A stretch of DNA of 64,000 nucleotides from Raineya sp. (GCA_025454915.1 JALONN010000005.1:171385-235384), one strand, 5' to 3'. Positions 27,799 to 38,342 are shown, counted from the first letter of the stretch. Program-made: numbers and translations. The notes: a model not told the origin generated them from the sequence alone.

Positions 27799-30700
27799 AT
27801 GAAACAGTATTTTGAGCTGAAAGATGGGAATTCTTCTAAATTCTGGGAAATAGAAATTTCTAATACAGACCTTACAACTCGCTATGGTAAAATAGGCACA
27901 GAAGGTAAAATTACTACCAAAAGCTTTGAAACAACTGAAAAAGCTCAAAAAGAATACAATAAACTGATTAAAGAGAAAACAGACAAAGGTTATCAGGAGA
28001 AGCAGAAAACAGTACTTGTGATTAATCACATAGCTCCAAAATCGCCTGCTGAAAAAGCAGGTTTAGAAATAGGAGATGTGATAATTTCTTACAATAGCAA
28101 AGCACTCACTACACTTGCCGAATACCAAGCCTTAGCAGCACAAAATACAACGCCAAAAGTTTCGCTGACCATCCAAAGAGCTGGAGAAGAAATGACGTTG
28201 GAAGTAACTAAAAATACTGAAAATCAGATAGGGTTCTTCATAGGGAACGTACCAGTAGCAGAACTTAAAAAGTATCATAAAGCTCAATATATTTTATCAC
28301 AAGAAGCTGAAAAAAGATTTCAGTTGAAAAAAAATGATTATGTTCCCTACAAATTAGAAAAAGATCGTTATGTAGTACTTTTTGAAGGAGATATTGAAAT
28401 AGATGGCAATTTTGAGCTTACTTTAAGTAAAATGCCTGCTGATGCTTTGGGCTATGTAGTAACTGGAAATTTGACAGTAAAAGATAGAATACTAGATGGG
28501 GATATGGACTATGGACCTTTTTTGGTAGTATTAGGGAATCTTGAAGCTGGTAGCATTTCTACTGCTGGTGCTGTAGTATATATCAAAGGGAATGCAAATA
28601 TTTATCAATATATTTACACATATTACAATCATGGATTACTTACCATAGAAGGAGATTTGGATTGTCCTGTAACTATTGTAAATGACCATGCTACAACTGT
28701 AAAAGGTGATGTCAATACATTCTTTATAGATGAAAACTGTTTGGGTTTCGTAAAAAGTGAACCTGATTTTGATGAAGAAAATATACATGAGATTTTAGCT
28801 CATGAGGTCATTGCACAAGGCTATATTGATGATGGTATTCTGATGAACTATATCAGAGAGAAGAAAAACTTTTTGACGAAAAAATACGCATATTTATTAG
28901 GCGATACCCCAAATGAAACAAAAGTCACAAAAAAGAAAAAAGTAACACAAAACACACCATCCACTCCTATAGAAAAACTGTATATCACTAGCATAACACC
29001 TGAATCTGTTGCTGAAAAATATGGATTTCAGTTTGCAGATGTAATGATGAGTGTCAATGGAAAAAATATAAATAATTTAGAAGATTTTGATAATGCTATT
29101 ACTGAAACTACAAATGGTAATTATGAGATAGTTGTTCGTAGAAAAGGTATAGAAATACAAATTGATGTAAAAAAGGAAGCTAAAGAACTATTTGGATTTC
29201 AATTGGTAGATAGCCACGAAGGGCATCTTTTTCTGATTTGGGATGAATTCAATGAGGTTTTTGAGCCTATGTTTGAAATGCCTTTTGGGGATTTTGCCAA
29301 AGAAGTACCTATCAAATATTATGAAGCAGATGCAGAAGGTAACATCTATTTAGAAGGAGACTTTGAGCATAGTGATTCAAAACAGAATTATAATATTGTT
29401 TTTGATGGAAATGTAGTTTGTAGGGGTAATTTCAATGTAAATGCAGATGGAGGAGGCAATTTTGTTCTCGTTACAGGTAATTTAGAGGCTCATCTAGTAG
29501 AAGTAATAGGTTGTGCTACTTTAGAAGTAAGAGGGAATGTTGATGCAGAAAACGGAATTGTAACCATGTATGGAGATGATGGGGGGTATTTGACCATTCA
29601 TGGAGAGATAACAGCTCCATTTTTGCTCAATGGTTTTTATTTTAATTTAGAAACTTTTGGAACAATCAACGCAATTACGATTGATTATAGTTCTAACGGT
29701 ATGAATGATCCTGATTATGAAAGAGATACAATAGAAGAGATTGTTATACCAGAGTTACTAGAAGCAGATGGAGATTTGAACACCAAGAAATTTTTTGAAT
29801 ATACACGACAACACAAACCAGTTTTAAAAAATCAGGTATCCATCAGTAAAACAACGACAACAAAATTCACCAACAAAAAACCTGAAGTAATCACCAAAAA
29901 AGAAGCTCAAAAACGCTTTAATCTCAAGAAATATGGAGACATGGATGATTTTGATTACTCAAGAATCATAGCCTTTGATGGAGATACCTTCATAGAAGGT
30001 AGCCTGAATTTTGACTGGGCTGAAAGGTTTTTTGAAGAACATGATGAGGACATCAATTCATTTGAAGACCCAGTTTTAATACTTGTCAATGGAAACTTAA
30101 CTGCAACCAATGAAATAAGCCCTGGTGGTGATGCTTTCCCATTTCTGCTTGTGATAGGAAATGTAGAATGTGATGTACTTCGTAGCTATGATGAGTTTAT
30201 TCATATCACTGGAAACGCCAATGTTCGTTATGCGTTTCAGGGAGATTATAACGATGGAAGTATTTGTATAGAAGGTGTTTTGCGTGTTCCATACGTACTC
30301 AATGGCAATCATAATTCTGTTGTTCGTCCCGAAGGTGCTATTCTGATTAATTATTATGATGATTCAGATGATTTTTTTGAATATGACTACACCATCAAAG
30401 ATTTTGAAAATGTTTTGGTGAAAGAAGTATTAGATAAACAAAAGCTTGATATACAGAAGTTTGTTGAAAGACTCAAAGCGGGTAAAGAAGTGTTGAAAAA
30501 AGGAGCAAAGCCTGCCCGCCAGATTTTTGAAGAAGAATTGGAAAAAATATCTGTAGGCAATACTGAAAATATAGAGGAATTAGATTTGGCTGGTAAGAAG
30601 TTCAAACAGTTTCCGAAGCAGGTATTAAAATTCAAAAATCTTAAAAAACTCGACCTTTCAGCCAATGCAATTACAAGTGTCCCTGAAAATATTGGTGAAT

Positions 30701-32352
30701 TGAAAAACCTTGAAATACTGTACCTTTCTGATACAGACATCAAAACATTGCCTGATGAAATAGGCGAACTCAAAAAGTTGAAAGTATTGAATATTTCTCA
30801 GACAAGCATTATCAAACTACCAAAAGGAATAGGCAATCTGAAAAATTTGGAAGAGTTTTATCTCAATGGTTGTAAAATGTTAGAACAATTGCCTGAGGGA
30901 CTCAAAAACTTAAAAAAATTAAGATTGCTAAATATGAGTCATACTGAGAGCTTGTTCAATGAAGTCTTGGCTCAAATGCATATTGAGGAGCTTGAAGCAG
31001 TTAAATGTTCAGATGAAAAGCCTGTAGATTTTCCTGAAATAATTACAAGCATCAAAACATTGAAAAAACTGAATATTGGGAGCAATTCTTTCAAAGGATT
31101 GCCTGAGAGTTTTGTAAATCTGAAAAATTTAGAAGAGTTGAATTTGGATAGAAGTTTAGGCTATTTTTCTTCATTTCCTGACCTTTCGAGCCTTAAAAAA
31201 CTCAAAAAATTAGTATTTAGTGGTAATAGCTGGTACACCAACACACCTGCACCACTTCAAAGCCTGATACAAAATGTGTTTAAAATTACAAGTTTAGAAG
31301 AGCTACATTTAGATAGGTTTGGAGAAGAAAAAGATATTTTTAAAGAAAAAGAATTTGATGCTCTCTTAGAAAATTTGACATACGACCCTAAACGTCAAGC
31401 CGATATTAAAAAGCGTTTCAAAGCTCAAAAAGAAAAAAATATGTTTTATGGAACCATGTGGGAAGGCAAAATGCGTGATAAACTTACCATTGAAGATTTA
31501 AAAGGTATTGGCAATTTGAAAAAACTAAGATTTTTAGATTTATCGTTCAATGGCTTAGAAAAATTGCCAGAAGAAGTTTTTAAGCTAAAAAATATAGATT
31601 TTATTAATTTCAATTATAATAAATTGGGTGGTGATATTCGTAAACGTCTGCATCAGACTTTCCCGAAAGCCCAATTTGATTTTAGTAATAATAATGTAGA
31701 AGGTGAATCCGAAAATGCTGAATGGAAAGAGATGAATGAACTCATTAAAGAGGCTAACAAATTGATGAATACCCATAATGACAAGAAAAAATTACTGAAA
31801 TCATTGGATTTATACGAACGGGTTTTAGATTTTTTTAGAACTGGTAAAGTCGTAGATGAATATAATTATTTGTATGCTCATTATGGGAAGGTTTGGGCAT
31901 ATTGTTATTTGCTTTCCAATTGTCAGAAAGAGTTAAAGCCTGAAATGTATAAAAAGTATCAAGAAGAATCTGTCAAGTTTGGACTTCAAACACTTTCTTT
32001 AATTCCGACATTTATCTGGCATTACACAGACTTAGGGCGTTTCCATGAGGAAGTGACCCGAATTGCTTCTAATCAGGTAGCTTGGCAAATGTATTTATTG
32101 TATGATGATGAAGCTCATCTAAAACAAGCCTTAGAAATTATAGAGAAAGGAGTAAAGTTCATTCAAAATGATTCACAGTATTTTATTTGGGATACTAAAG
32201 TTCGCATCTTGATGAAAATGAAACGAGAAGAAGAAGCATTTGCTATTGTATGTAGAATACTCAATATGTTGCCTTCTTTTGGCGATTTTCAAGATTTTAA
32301 AACAAATCCAAAATATATTGATTGGGTAAAAAAAATAAAAAATGCTTTTTGA
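27799..32352 (+). CDS. WGR-PDZ-beta-solenoid-LRR multidomain protein
   Basis: 1517 residues, no signal peptide. An N-terminal WGR-like domain (about 1-70; FWEIEI, TRYGKIGTEGK) is followed by PDZ 1 (about 71-137; IAPKSPAEKAGLEIGDVI), a beta-solenoid module rich in GNL/GDL turns (about 165-345), PDZ 2 (about 393-457), two more solenoid modules (about 500-634 and 720-855), leucine-rich repeats (about 920-1157 and 1227-1300; LKNLKKLDLSANAITSVPEN) and a helical TPR-like C-terminus (about 1310-1517). It overlaps the SUKH gene start by 11 bp. The solenoid modules resemble the separate protein at 32988-33659. Such intracellular recognition modules beside a SUKH protein suggest an immunity or sensing role, but no toxin or partner is seen; the function is unknown. 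Confidence 0.75.
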   Translation: MKQYFELKDGNSSKFWEIEISNTDLTTRYGKIGTEGKITTKSFETTEKAQKEYNKLIKEKTDKGYQEKQKTVLVINHIAPKSPAEKAGLEIGDVIISYNSKALTTLAEYQALAAQNTTPKVSLTIQRAGEEMTLEVTKNTENQIGFFIGNVPVAELKKYHKAQYILSQEAEKRFQLKKNDYVPYKLEKDRYVVLFEGDIEIDGNFELTLSKMPADALGYVVTGNLTVKDRILDGDMDYGPFLVVLGNLEAGSISTAGAVVYIKGNANIYQYIYTYYNHGLLTIEGDLDCPVTIVNDHATTVKGDVNTFFIDENCLGFVKSEPDFDEENIHEILAHEVIAQGYIDDGILMNYIREKKNFLTKKYAYLLGDTPNETKVTKKKKVTQNTPSTPIEKLYITSITPESVAEKYGFQFADVMMSVNGKNINNLEDFDNAITETTNGNYEIVVRRKGIEIQIDVKKEAKELFGFQLVDSHEGHLFLIWDEFNEVFEPMFEMPFGDFAKEVPIKYYEADAEGNIYLEGDFEHSDSKQNYNIVFDGNVVCRGNFNVNADGGGNFVLVTGNLEAHLVEVIGCATLEVRGNVDAENGIVTMYGDDGGYLTIHGEITAPFLLNGFYFNLETFGTINAITIDYSSNGMNDPDYERDTIEEIVIPELLEADGDLNTKKFFEYTRQHKPVLKNQVSISKTTTTKFTNKKPEVITKKEAQKRFNLKKYGDMDDFDYSRIIAFDGDTFIEGSLNFDWAERFFEEHDEDINSFEDPVLILVNGNLTATNEISPGGDAFPFLLVIGNVECDVLRSYDEFIHITGNANVRYAFQGDYNDGSICIEGVLRVPYVLNGNHNSVVRPEGAILINYYDDSDDFFEYDYTIKDFENVLVKEVLDKQKLDIQKFVERLKAGKEVLKKGAKPARQIFEEELEKISVGNTENIEELDLAGKKFKQFPKQVLKFKNLKKLDLSANAITSVPENIGELKNLEILYLSDTDIKTLPDEIGELKKLKVLNISQTSIIKLPKGIGNLKNLEEFYLNGCKMLEQLPEGLKNLKKLRLLNMSHTESLFNEVLAQMHIEELEAVKCSDEKPVDFPEIITSIKTLKKLNIGSNSFKGLPESFVNLKNLEELNLDRSLGYFSSFPDLSSLKKLKKLVFSGNSWYTNTPAPLQSLIQNVFKITSLEELHLDRFGEEKDIFKEKEFDALLENLTYDPKRQADIKKRFKAQKEKNMFYGTMWEGKMRDKLTIEDLKGIGNLKKLRFLDLSFNGLEKLPEEVFKLKNIDFINFNYNKLGGDIRKRLHQTFPKAQFDFSNNNVEGESENAEWKEMNELIKEANKLMNTHNDKKKLLKSLDLYERVLDFFRTGKVVDEYNYLYAHYGKVWAYCYLLSNCQKELKPEMYKKYQEESVKFGLQTLSLIPTFIWHYTDLGRFHEEVTRIASNQVAWQMYLLYDDEAHLKQALEIIEKGVKFIQNDSQYFIWDTKVRILMKMKREEEAFAIVCRILNMLPSFGDFQDFKTNPKYIDWVKKIKNAF

Positions 32353-32977
32353 AGAATTAAATACAATTTTTGATGTTCATAATGGGTTTAGTAACGAAGA
32401 ACTAACAGCTTTTGAACAAAAATCAGGTTTTACAATTCCTGAAGTACTACGAGTTTTTTATGAGAAATTTGGTAAGCATTCTTTGAATCAAGAACAGAAT
32501 AGGCTTGTTCTGCCTCAAGAGCTTTATCAAAAAAATGGTTATTGGGTTTTTTATGTAGAAAATCAGGAGGTTGTGGAATGGGGAATTTGGGAGAATGACT
32601 TGAGAGAAACTAATCCAAATGTATATGAAACGTATGATGGTGGAGAAACTTGGGAAACTTATGGAGAAAGCGTAGAAACTTTTTTAAAGCGTGAAACCTA
32701 TTTTCAAGTTCTGATGGGTGGTTATCCTTATTTTGCAACTGCTTCCAATATAAACAAAAACCTACAAGCAAAAATTATTCAAAAATACTATAAACTGCCT
32801 ATTGGCGATTCTTTTTGGGACTTGAAACTGTTTGGCAATCAGCAACAACTGATAGGATTTGTAGGAGAAATGGAAAAGGCAATAGATTTATGGATTGCCT
32901 GTAAAGAAGAAAAAGAATTTTTAAAAATATTGGATACAATAGATATTCAATGGGACTATACATCTTTAGAGAAATAA
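32342..32977 (+). CDS. SUKH (SMI1/KNR4)-family protein
   Basis: 211 residues, cytoplasmic. The SUKH fold is visible in NGFSNEELTAFEQKSGFTIP, EVLRVFYEKFGKH and, later, WVFYVENQEVVEWGIWENDL with the conserved ENQ-V-W pattern. SUKH proteins in bacteria are mostly immunity proteins that neutralise nuclease toxins of polymorphic or contact-dependent systems; some are stand-alone regulators. The ATG at 32342 lies inside the end of the upstream gene, indicating translational coupling, and the next gene starts 11 bp after its stop. No cognate toxin gene lies in the window, so an orphan or polyimmunity role is the likely reading. Confidence 0.82.
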   Translation: MLFEELNTIFDVHNGFSNEELTAFEQKSGFTIPEVLRVFYEKFGKHSLNQEQNRLVLPQELYQKNGYWVFYVENQEVVEWGIWENDLRETNPNVYETYDGGETWETYGESVETFLKRETYFQVLMGGYPYFATASNINKNLQAKIIQKYYKLPIGDSFWDLKLFGNQQQLIGFVGEMEKAIDLWIACKEEKEFLKILDTIDIQWDYTSLEK

Positions 32978-32987
32978 ACTTAAAAAA

Positions 32988-33659
32988 ATGCAAGAAATAT
33001 CTGCTATTGAGCTTGAGCATTATGTTCATCATCATCAGTCTACTATTTTAAAGTATTGGTTTGAGGCTTATATCAAACCTGAAATTAAATATTTTGAGGA
33101 AAATCAAACACCTTTTTATATACATCACGGCGATTTATACTTTTCTGGACATTGGAGACCCCTAAACGCTGTTACATTAATTACAGGAAATGTAAGTATT
33201 GATGGTTTATTAGACGCATACCCTTCTTTAGAAAATTATGAAGACTGGGGTTATATGATGATTATAGGAAATGTAACTTGTGATAATTTTAGTAATATAT
33301 TTCAAAATCAAATAATGATAGAAGGTAATTTAATAGTTAATAATACACTCTTAAATAACTTTGCAGGCTCTAGCTTAATTGTTTATGGGAACTTAAAAGC
33401 AACCCTTTTCTATGGATTGGATATTTGGGCAGAGGTGAGTGGGCAAGTGGAAGTAGATTATTGTTATGGCACAATATTAACTACTAAAAGTACAATAGAT
33501 AAACCAGCTAATATTATCAGAAACTGGGATGATAATGAACAAGAAGTATTAATAGATGATGTGTATGACAAAGATGAGGAAACTAATGAAAAAAATATAA
33601 ATCGCTATAGAATTTATTTGAAAATGATAGATAATACACAACTAGTAAAAAAATTATGA
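32988..33659 (+). CDS. beta-solenoid protein related to the modules of the upstream WGR protein
   Basis: 223 residues, no signal peptide. After a helical start (MQEISAIELEHYVHHHQST) come strands with regular GNV/GNL turns: LYFSGHW, TLITGNVSIDG, MMIIGNVTCDNF, IMIEGNLIVNN and LIVYGNLKATL. This is the pattern of bactofilin/polymer-forming-like beta-solenoids, and it resembles the three solenoid modules of the 1517-residue protein two genes upstream. An acidic region (about 180-205) and a short basic tail follow. It is the last gene of the three-gene operon. The function is unknown; a duplicated recognition or immunity module is the simplest reading. Confidence 0.65.
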   Translation: MQEISAIELEHYVHHHQSTILKYWFEAYIKPEIKYFEENQTPFYIHHGDLYFSGHWRPLNAVTLITGNVSIDGLLDAYPSLENYEDWGYMMIIGNVTCDNFSNIFQNQIMIEGNLIVNNTLLNNFAGSSLIVYGNLKATLFYGLDIWAEVSGQVEVDYCYGTILTTKSTIDKPANIIRNWDDNEQEVLIDDVYDKDEETNEKNINRYRIYLKMIDNTQLVKKL

Positions 33660-33661
33660 AA

Positions 33662-33688
33662 CAAAAAAACCTACCCAATTGGGTAGGC
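33662..33688 (-). terminator. terminator of the RND efflux operon
   Basis: CCTACCC-AATT-GGGTAGG (33670-33687). On the minus strand the stem is followed by seven T, so it fits the RND operon ending at 33719. On the plus strand it may also stop the solenoid-protein transcript, but the T-run there is poor. Confidence 0.8.
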
Positions 33689-33718
33689 TTCTATCATTAT
33701 AGTTGAAGGGTATTTAGC

Positions 33719-36700
33719 TTATTTAATTGCTTCTAATTCTTTTTCTTGATGATTTTCTACTAAGGTATCTGTATGATGGTCATCATTTTTCTTAAATCTC
33801 TTTAATATTCTCTCTTTTAAAGTCTGAGAAACCAAATACATAGCAGGTACAAGTATTAGTGTAAGAATTGTGGCAAATGCCAGACCGAAAATCATAGTCC
33901 ATGATAAAGGTCCCCAGAAGGCAACACTATCGCCACCAAAGAATATATGAGGATTTCCTTCTGAGAATAACTTAGCAAAGTCAATATTTAAGCCTACTGC
34001 AAGTGGTACAAGTCCTAAAATAGTAGCCGTAGCTGTCAATAATACTGGCGTCATTCTTTCTCTACCAGCTTCGATAATCGCTTCTTTCATGGGCATTCCT
34101 CTTTCACGTAGAATATCTGTAAATTCTACGAGTAAAATACCATTACGAACCACAATACCTGCAAGGGCTACAATTCCGATACCTGTCATAATGATAGAAA
34201 CTGTCATGCCTGTAATTGCTAAGCCCAACATTACACCAATAATACTGAAGATAATTTGGAGTAAAATGATGAATGTTTTAGAAAGAGAGTTGAATTGAAG
34301 AATCAAAATCACTAAAATGAGTCCCAAAGCAATCAAACCTGCAAAACCCAAGAAACTGGAAGTTTCTTTTTGTTGTTCTTGCTCTCCACCCATTGTAATG
34401 GTTACATTTTCAGGCACATCAAATTTATCTTTGAAGATATTAACTTGCTCTTCTACATCGCTAACTACTTTCCCTTTATCTTTAAATTCTGGTAAAATGT
34501 TAGAACCTATGGTAATTATTTTCTTCTGATTTTTACGTTTAATACCTCCAAAAGTATTATCATATTTCAAATCTGCTACAGCAGAAACAGGTACTTGACG
34601 CAACACGCCACCTTTAGCCATATCTCTAAAAGTTATTTTATGCGTAATGAGAGCTGCCAAATTATCTCTTTGGTCTTTTCTATAACGAAGCATGATAGGA
34701 TATTCATCTTCACCTTCTTTAAGTTTAGAAAGTTCTTTTCCCAGAACGGCAGTACTAATTTCTCCACCAATTTGTCCTGTAAATAAACCTTCTCTATTGG
34801 CTCTTTCTCTATCAATGACTACACGTAATTGTGGCTTATCTCTTTGAATATCAGATTGTAATTTTTCCACTCCTTCAATTTGTTGATTTTCTAAGAATTT
34901 TTGAAGAGAGTCACCAACAACTACTAATTCATCTAAATCTTCACCCATAATTTCTACAGCAATAGGTTTCCCTGTTGGAGGTCCTCCTTTTTCTTGGTCA
35001 ACAACTACTTTGATGGTATGAGGCAAGTTTAAAGAAGCCATATCTTTCTGAATTTTAGTCATGTATTCACGTGTAGATTGCCCATTACGTTCAGCAAATT
35101 CTACAAATGCTACCTGAATTTTACCTTTGTGTGGTGTAGGGCTTCTATCATTTTGGTCTTCACTGGCACCAATTGTTACATTGGTAATAACAGAAGAAAC
35201 CAAAGGATTTTTTTGCCCATTTGGATAAATGATATTATTGACACGTTTCTCCAAAACTTTCATGACTGAATCGGTATAGGTTTGATCTGTACCAATAGGT
35301 AACGATGCATACACATATACAAAGTTAGGATCTGCCTGTGGGAAAAACTCAACAGCAGGTTTACGAATACCAATCAGAATAACACTGAATATGAATAAGC
35401 CAAATCCACCAGCAAACAACATAATAGGTCTTGAACCTTTTAGCAGTCCTGTAAGCATGCGTTTATAGGCATTTTGAACAGTAGGCCAAGTTTTATTTTG
35501 GAAATTATAGATAACTTTTGTTAAAACATATTTATTTAGTAAGAAGAAGGCAAACAGAGTAATTGTAAAATTACCCATTCCCACTGAGCCAGCTGCATAG
35601 AAAATAAGAGCTAAAAATAAGAATATAATTCCTACTGTAATGGTTCCTTTATTTTTTTGATAAAATGTGCCTTCTTTCTTCTTGGTGTGGTCATCATGTG
35701 GCTTCATAAAATCAACAGCAAATACAGGGTTGATAATGTAAGCAATAATAAGCGAAGCAACCAGCGTAACAATCAGAGTTACAGGTAAAAAGTACATAAA
35801 CTTACCAATAATACCAGGCCAGAAAGCAAGTGGTATAAAAGGAGCTAAGGTAGTTGCTGTACCCGAAAGCACAGGTAAAAACACCTCACCAGCAGCAGTT
35901 TTAGCAGCTTGTTTAATAGGCACTTTACCATTATCAAAAATTCTGTGTGTATTTTCAATCACCACAATGGCATCATCCACTACAATACCCAAAGCCAGTA
36001 AGAAGGCAAAGAGTACAATAAAGTTAAGTGTAAAACCAATCGTTGGGAAAACTAAAAATGCCAATGCAACAGATAAGGGTACAGACATTGCCACAAAAAT
36101 AGCATTGGTTACACCCATGAAAAACATCAAAATAATGGTAACAAGAATAAATCCAATAATGATGGTGTTAATCAGGTCGTGGAGTGTGATACGAGTATTT
36201 TTAGATTGATCACCTGTAAAATCCACAGCTAATGCAGAAGGTAACTTTCCTTCACTTTGAAGTACTTTTGTTAGCTCTTTCACTTTATCAGCAGCAGAAA
36301 TAAGATTTTCTCCACCTTTCTTAATAATATTAAGTGTAACAACTGCTTTGCCATTCATACGAGCAAAACTTTCTTGTTCTTTAAAACCATCATTGACTTC
36401 AGCAATGTCTTTGAGATATACATTTCCACCAGAAGAGCTGCTAATTACCATTTTTTGAATGGCATCAATATCTTTGAATTCACCTGAAATGCTAACAGAG
36501 CGACGAACTGCATCTAACTGAATTACTCCACCTGGAATAGTAATGTTTTCTGCACCTACAGCACGCTCAATATCTCCAAAAGAAATATTGGCAGCCTCCA
36601 TCTTAAATTTATCAATATTGATTTGAATTTCTCTGTCTAACGCTCCAATAATATCAACACGCCTAATTTCAGGAAAACCTTCAATTTTTTCTTCTAAAAG

Positions 36701-37198
36701 TTCTGCATATTTTTTGAGTTTATCAAGTGAATAGTCCCCAGAAATGTTCACATACATAATAGGAAATTCAGAGAAGTCAATCTCCTGAACTTGAGGCTCT
36801 TTTCGTAAAGTGCTATTAGGTAATTTAGGTTTAGCTTTGTCTACGGCATCTTTAACACGCTGTTTGGCAATTTCTGTAGTAACATTTGTGTTGAACTCAA
36901 CTACCACAGCAGAAAAGTTTTCTACGGAAGTAGAAGTTACTTTTTTAATATCTTTTACAGATTTTAATTCATCTTCAATAGGTTTAGAAATGAGGTTCTC
37001 TACATCTTTTGGAGATGCTCCAATATAAGTAGTCTGTACATAAATAGTAGGTACTACAATATCAGGAAATTGTTCTTTGGGCAATTTATCGTATGAATAT
37101 AAACCTGCAAGTAATAAGAACACAGTAATTACATAAACTACAGTTTTATTATTAATTGCCCAACTTGAAGCGAAAAATTCTTTCATTTTATGACTCAT
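33719..37198 (-). CDS. RND efflux pump inner-membrane transporter
   Basis: 1159 residues, the length of the HAE/AcrB-type RND family plus a C-terminal charged tail. It begins with the cytoplasmic segment and first membrane helix, then the docking and porter domain (YIGASPKDVENLISKPIEDE) and helices 2-6 with the proton-relay segment LGIVVDDAIVVIENTHRI. The second half repeats the design, with GIVALAGIVVRNGILLVEF near helices 10-11. An insertion of extra hydrophobic helices around residues 500-560 enlarges the central loop. It should use the proton gradient to expel drugs or lipophilic compounds with the periplasmic adaptor and TolC encoded just upstream in the same operon. The substrate is unknown. 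Confidence 0.93.
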   Translation of the reverse strand: MSHKMKEFFASSWAINNKTVVYVITVFLLLAGLYSYDKLPKEQFPDIVVPTIYVQTTYIGASPKDVENLISKPIEDELKSVKDIKKVTSTSVENFSAVVVEFNTNVTTEIAKQRVKDAVDKAKPKLPNSTLRKEPQVQEIDFSEFPIMYVNISGDYSLDKLKKYAELLEEKIEGFPEIRRVDIIGALDREIQINIDKFKMEAANISFGDIERAVGAENITIPGGVIQLDAVRRSVSISGEFKDIDAIQKMVISSSSGGNVYLKDIAEVNDGFKEQESFARMNGKAVVTLNIIKKGGENLISAADKVKELTKVLQSEGKLPSALAVDFTGDQSKNTRITLHDLINTIIIGFILVTIILMFFMGVTNAIFVAMSVPLSVALAFLVFPTIGFTLNFIVLFAFLLALGIVVDDAIVVIENTHRIFDNGKVPIKQAAKTAAGEVFLPVLSGTATTLAPFIPLAFWPGIIGKFMYFLPVTLIVTLVASLIIAYIINPVFAVDFMKPHDDHTKKKEGTFYQKNKGTITVGIIFLFLALIFYAAGSVGMGNFTITLFAFFLLNKYVLTKVIYNFQNKTWPTVQNAYKRMLTGLLKGSRPIMLFAGGFGLFIFSVILIGIRKPAVEFFPQADPNFVYVYASLPIGTDQTYTDSVMKVLEKRVNNIIYPNGQKNPLVSSVITNVTIGASEDQNDRSPTPHKGKIQVAFVEFAERNGQSTREYMTKIQKDMASLNLPHTIKVVVDQEKGGPPTGKPIAVEIMGEDLDELVVVGDSLQKFLENQQIEGVEKLQSDIQRDKPQLRVVIDRERANREGLFTGQIGGEISTAVLGKELSKLKEGEDEYPIMLRYRKDQRDNLAALITHKITFRDMAKGGVLRQVPVSAVADLKYDNTFGGIKRKNQKKIITIGSNILPEFKDKGKVVSDVEEQVNIFKDKFDVPENVTITMGGEQEQQKETSSFLGFAGLIALGLILVILILQFNSLSKTFIILLQIIFSIIGVMLGLAITGMTVSIIMTGIGIVALAGIVVRNGILLVEFTDILRERGMPMKEAIIEAGRERMTPVLLTATATILGLVPLAVGLNIDFAKLFSEGNPHIFFGGDSVAFWGPLSWTMIFGLAFATILTLILVPAMYLVSQTLKERILKRFKKNDDHHTDTLVENHQEKELEAIK

Positions 37199-37232
37199 AA
37201 CTATAAGAGGTCAAGTGTTTGAAGTGTAAACT

Positions 37233-38342
37233 TTAGAGTTTATAGCTAATTAAATCGCCATCATTGAGGTCTTGATAACCTACTGTAATTACTTTATCAC
37301 CATTTTGCAAACCTCCTAAAATTTCAGCAGAACGATTATAGATTTGCCCAACTTGGATTTTTCTTTTCTTAGCTACTTTTTTTCCATTTTCTTCAACAGC
37401 AACCATTACAAAACTACCATCAGGGCTGTTTTGTACTACATTGATAGGAACAGTAATGGAAGCATCTTTTTGATAATTTTCTACTTTGAGTGTAGCAATC
37501 ATGTTAGGGCGAATGTCTTTGTCGTAAGGAATGACTACTTCTACTCTAAAACTACGATTTAAAGGGTTGATAGTTTGTGCTGTAAAGGCAATTTTACCTT
37601 TTACATCCTTCTTTAAATCAGGTAAATTTACAATTACCTCAGCTCCATTCTTAATTTGAGCCGAATAGCTTTCAGGAACATCAGCAACAGCTCTTAAATC
37701 TGAAGCATTAACAATTTTGATTCCAGGCATTCCAGGAGAAGCCATTTCACCAACTTTCATGTATACTTCTTCAACGGTTCCACCCATCAATGCCACAACA
37801 CGTGTTTTCGCATATTGCTCTTGTAAGGCTGCCATTTGTTGTTCCAATCCGTCTACAGTAGTTTTTGCTTGTAAATAGGCAATCTCTGTTCCTACTTTTT
37901 GTTCCCAAAGGCTTTTTTGTTTTTCATAAACAGTTTTGGCAAGCTCTATTTGAGTTTTGAGAGGAGCCATATTTTTTAGAATCAAGCTTCCATCAATCAC
38001 TGCTACAACTTGTCCAGCACCTACAAAATCGCCTCTGCGAACATATACAGCTTGTACAACACCAGGGACTTGTGCTCCAACATTTACAATACGATCAGAT
38101 TCAAATCTTCCTTGTATTTCTACATAATTAGAGAAACTACCAGTTTGTAGTGATGTAACCATTACATTTTTAGATTTCATCAGTTTGGTATTCGTTCCAA
38201 GCTCTTTTTCTAATAGAGCAATTTTAGCTTCGATCTCTTTTTTCTGAGATTTTAATTGGTCTAATTCAGCTTTTTTATCTTTACTGCCTCCACAGGCACT
38301 TACTAAAAAAACTAAGAGTGTAAAAAATAGTATGGGTTTCAT
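37233..38342 (-). CDS. RND efflux periplasmic adaptor lipoprotein
   Basis: 369 residues from the ATG at 38340-38342, which starts a lipoprotein signal (MKPILFFTLLVFLVSACGG). The longer reading from 38408 adds 22 residues ahead of the signal and overlaps the upstream gene, so it was rejected. An N-terminal coiled coil (about 25-55), lipoyl half-domains (GAQVPGVVQAVYVRRGDFVG), a hairpin (LAKTVYEKQKSLWEQKVGT) and barrel and membrane-proximal domains (RPNMIATLKVEN; VQVGQIYNRSAEILGGL-like end) are in order. It bridges the RND transporter and TolC across the periplasm. It is the third gene of the tetR-tolC-mfp-rnd unit. Confidence 0.92.
   Translation of the reverse strand: MKPILFFTLLVFLVSACGGSKDKKAELDQLKSQKKEIEAKIALLEKELGTNTKLMKSKNVMVTSLQTGSFSNYVEIQGRFESDRIVNVGAQVPGVVQAVYVRRGDFVGAGQVVAVIDGSLILKNMAPLKTQIELAKTVYEKQKSLWEQKVGTEIAYLQAKTTVDGLEQQMAALQEQYAKTRVVALMGGTVEEVYMKVGEMASPGMPGIKIVNASDLRAVADVPESYSAQIKNGAEVIVNLPDLKKDVKGKIAFTAQTINPLNRSFRVEVVIPYDKDIRPNMIATLKVENYQKDASITVPINVVQNSPDGSFVMVAVEENGKKVAKKRKIQVGQIYNRSAEILGGLQNGDKVITVGYQDLNDGDLISYKL

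Noticed and set aside
33719..37198. Several plus-strand ORFs inside the RND gene
   Set aside because: They are antisense shadows; the minus-strand frame has full RND motifs over 1159 residues.
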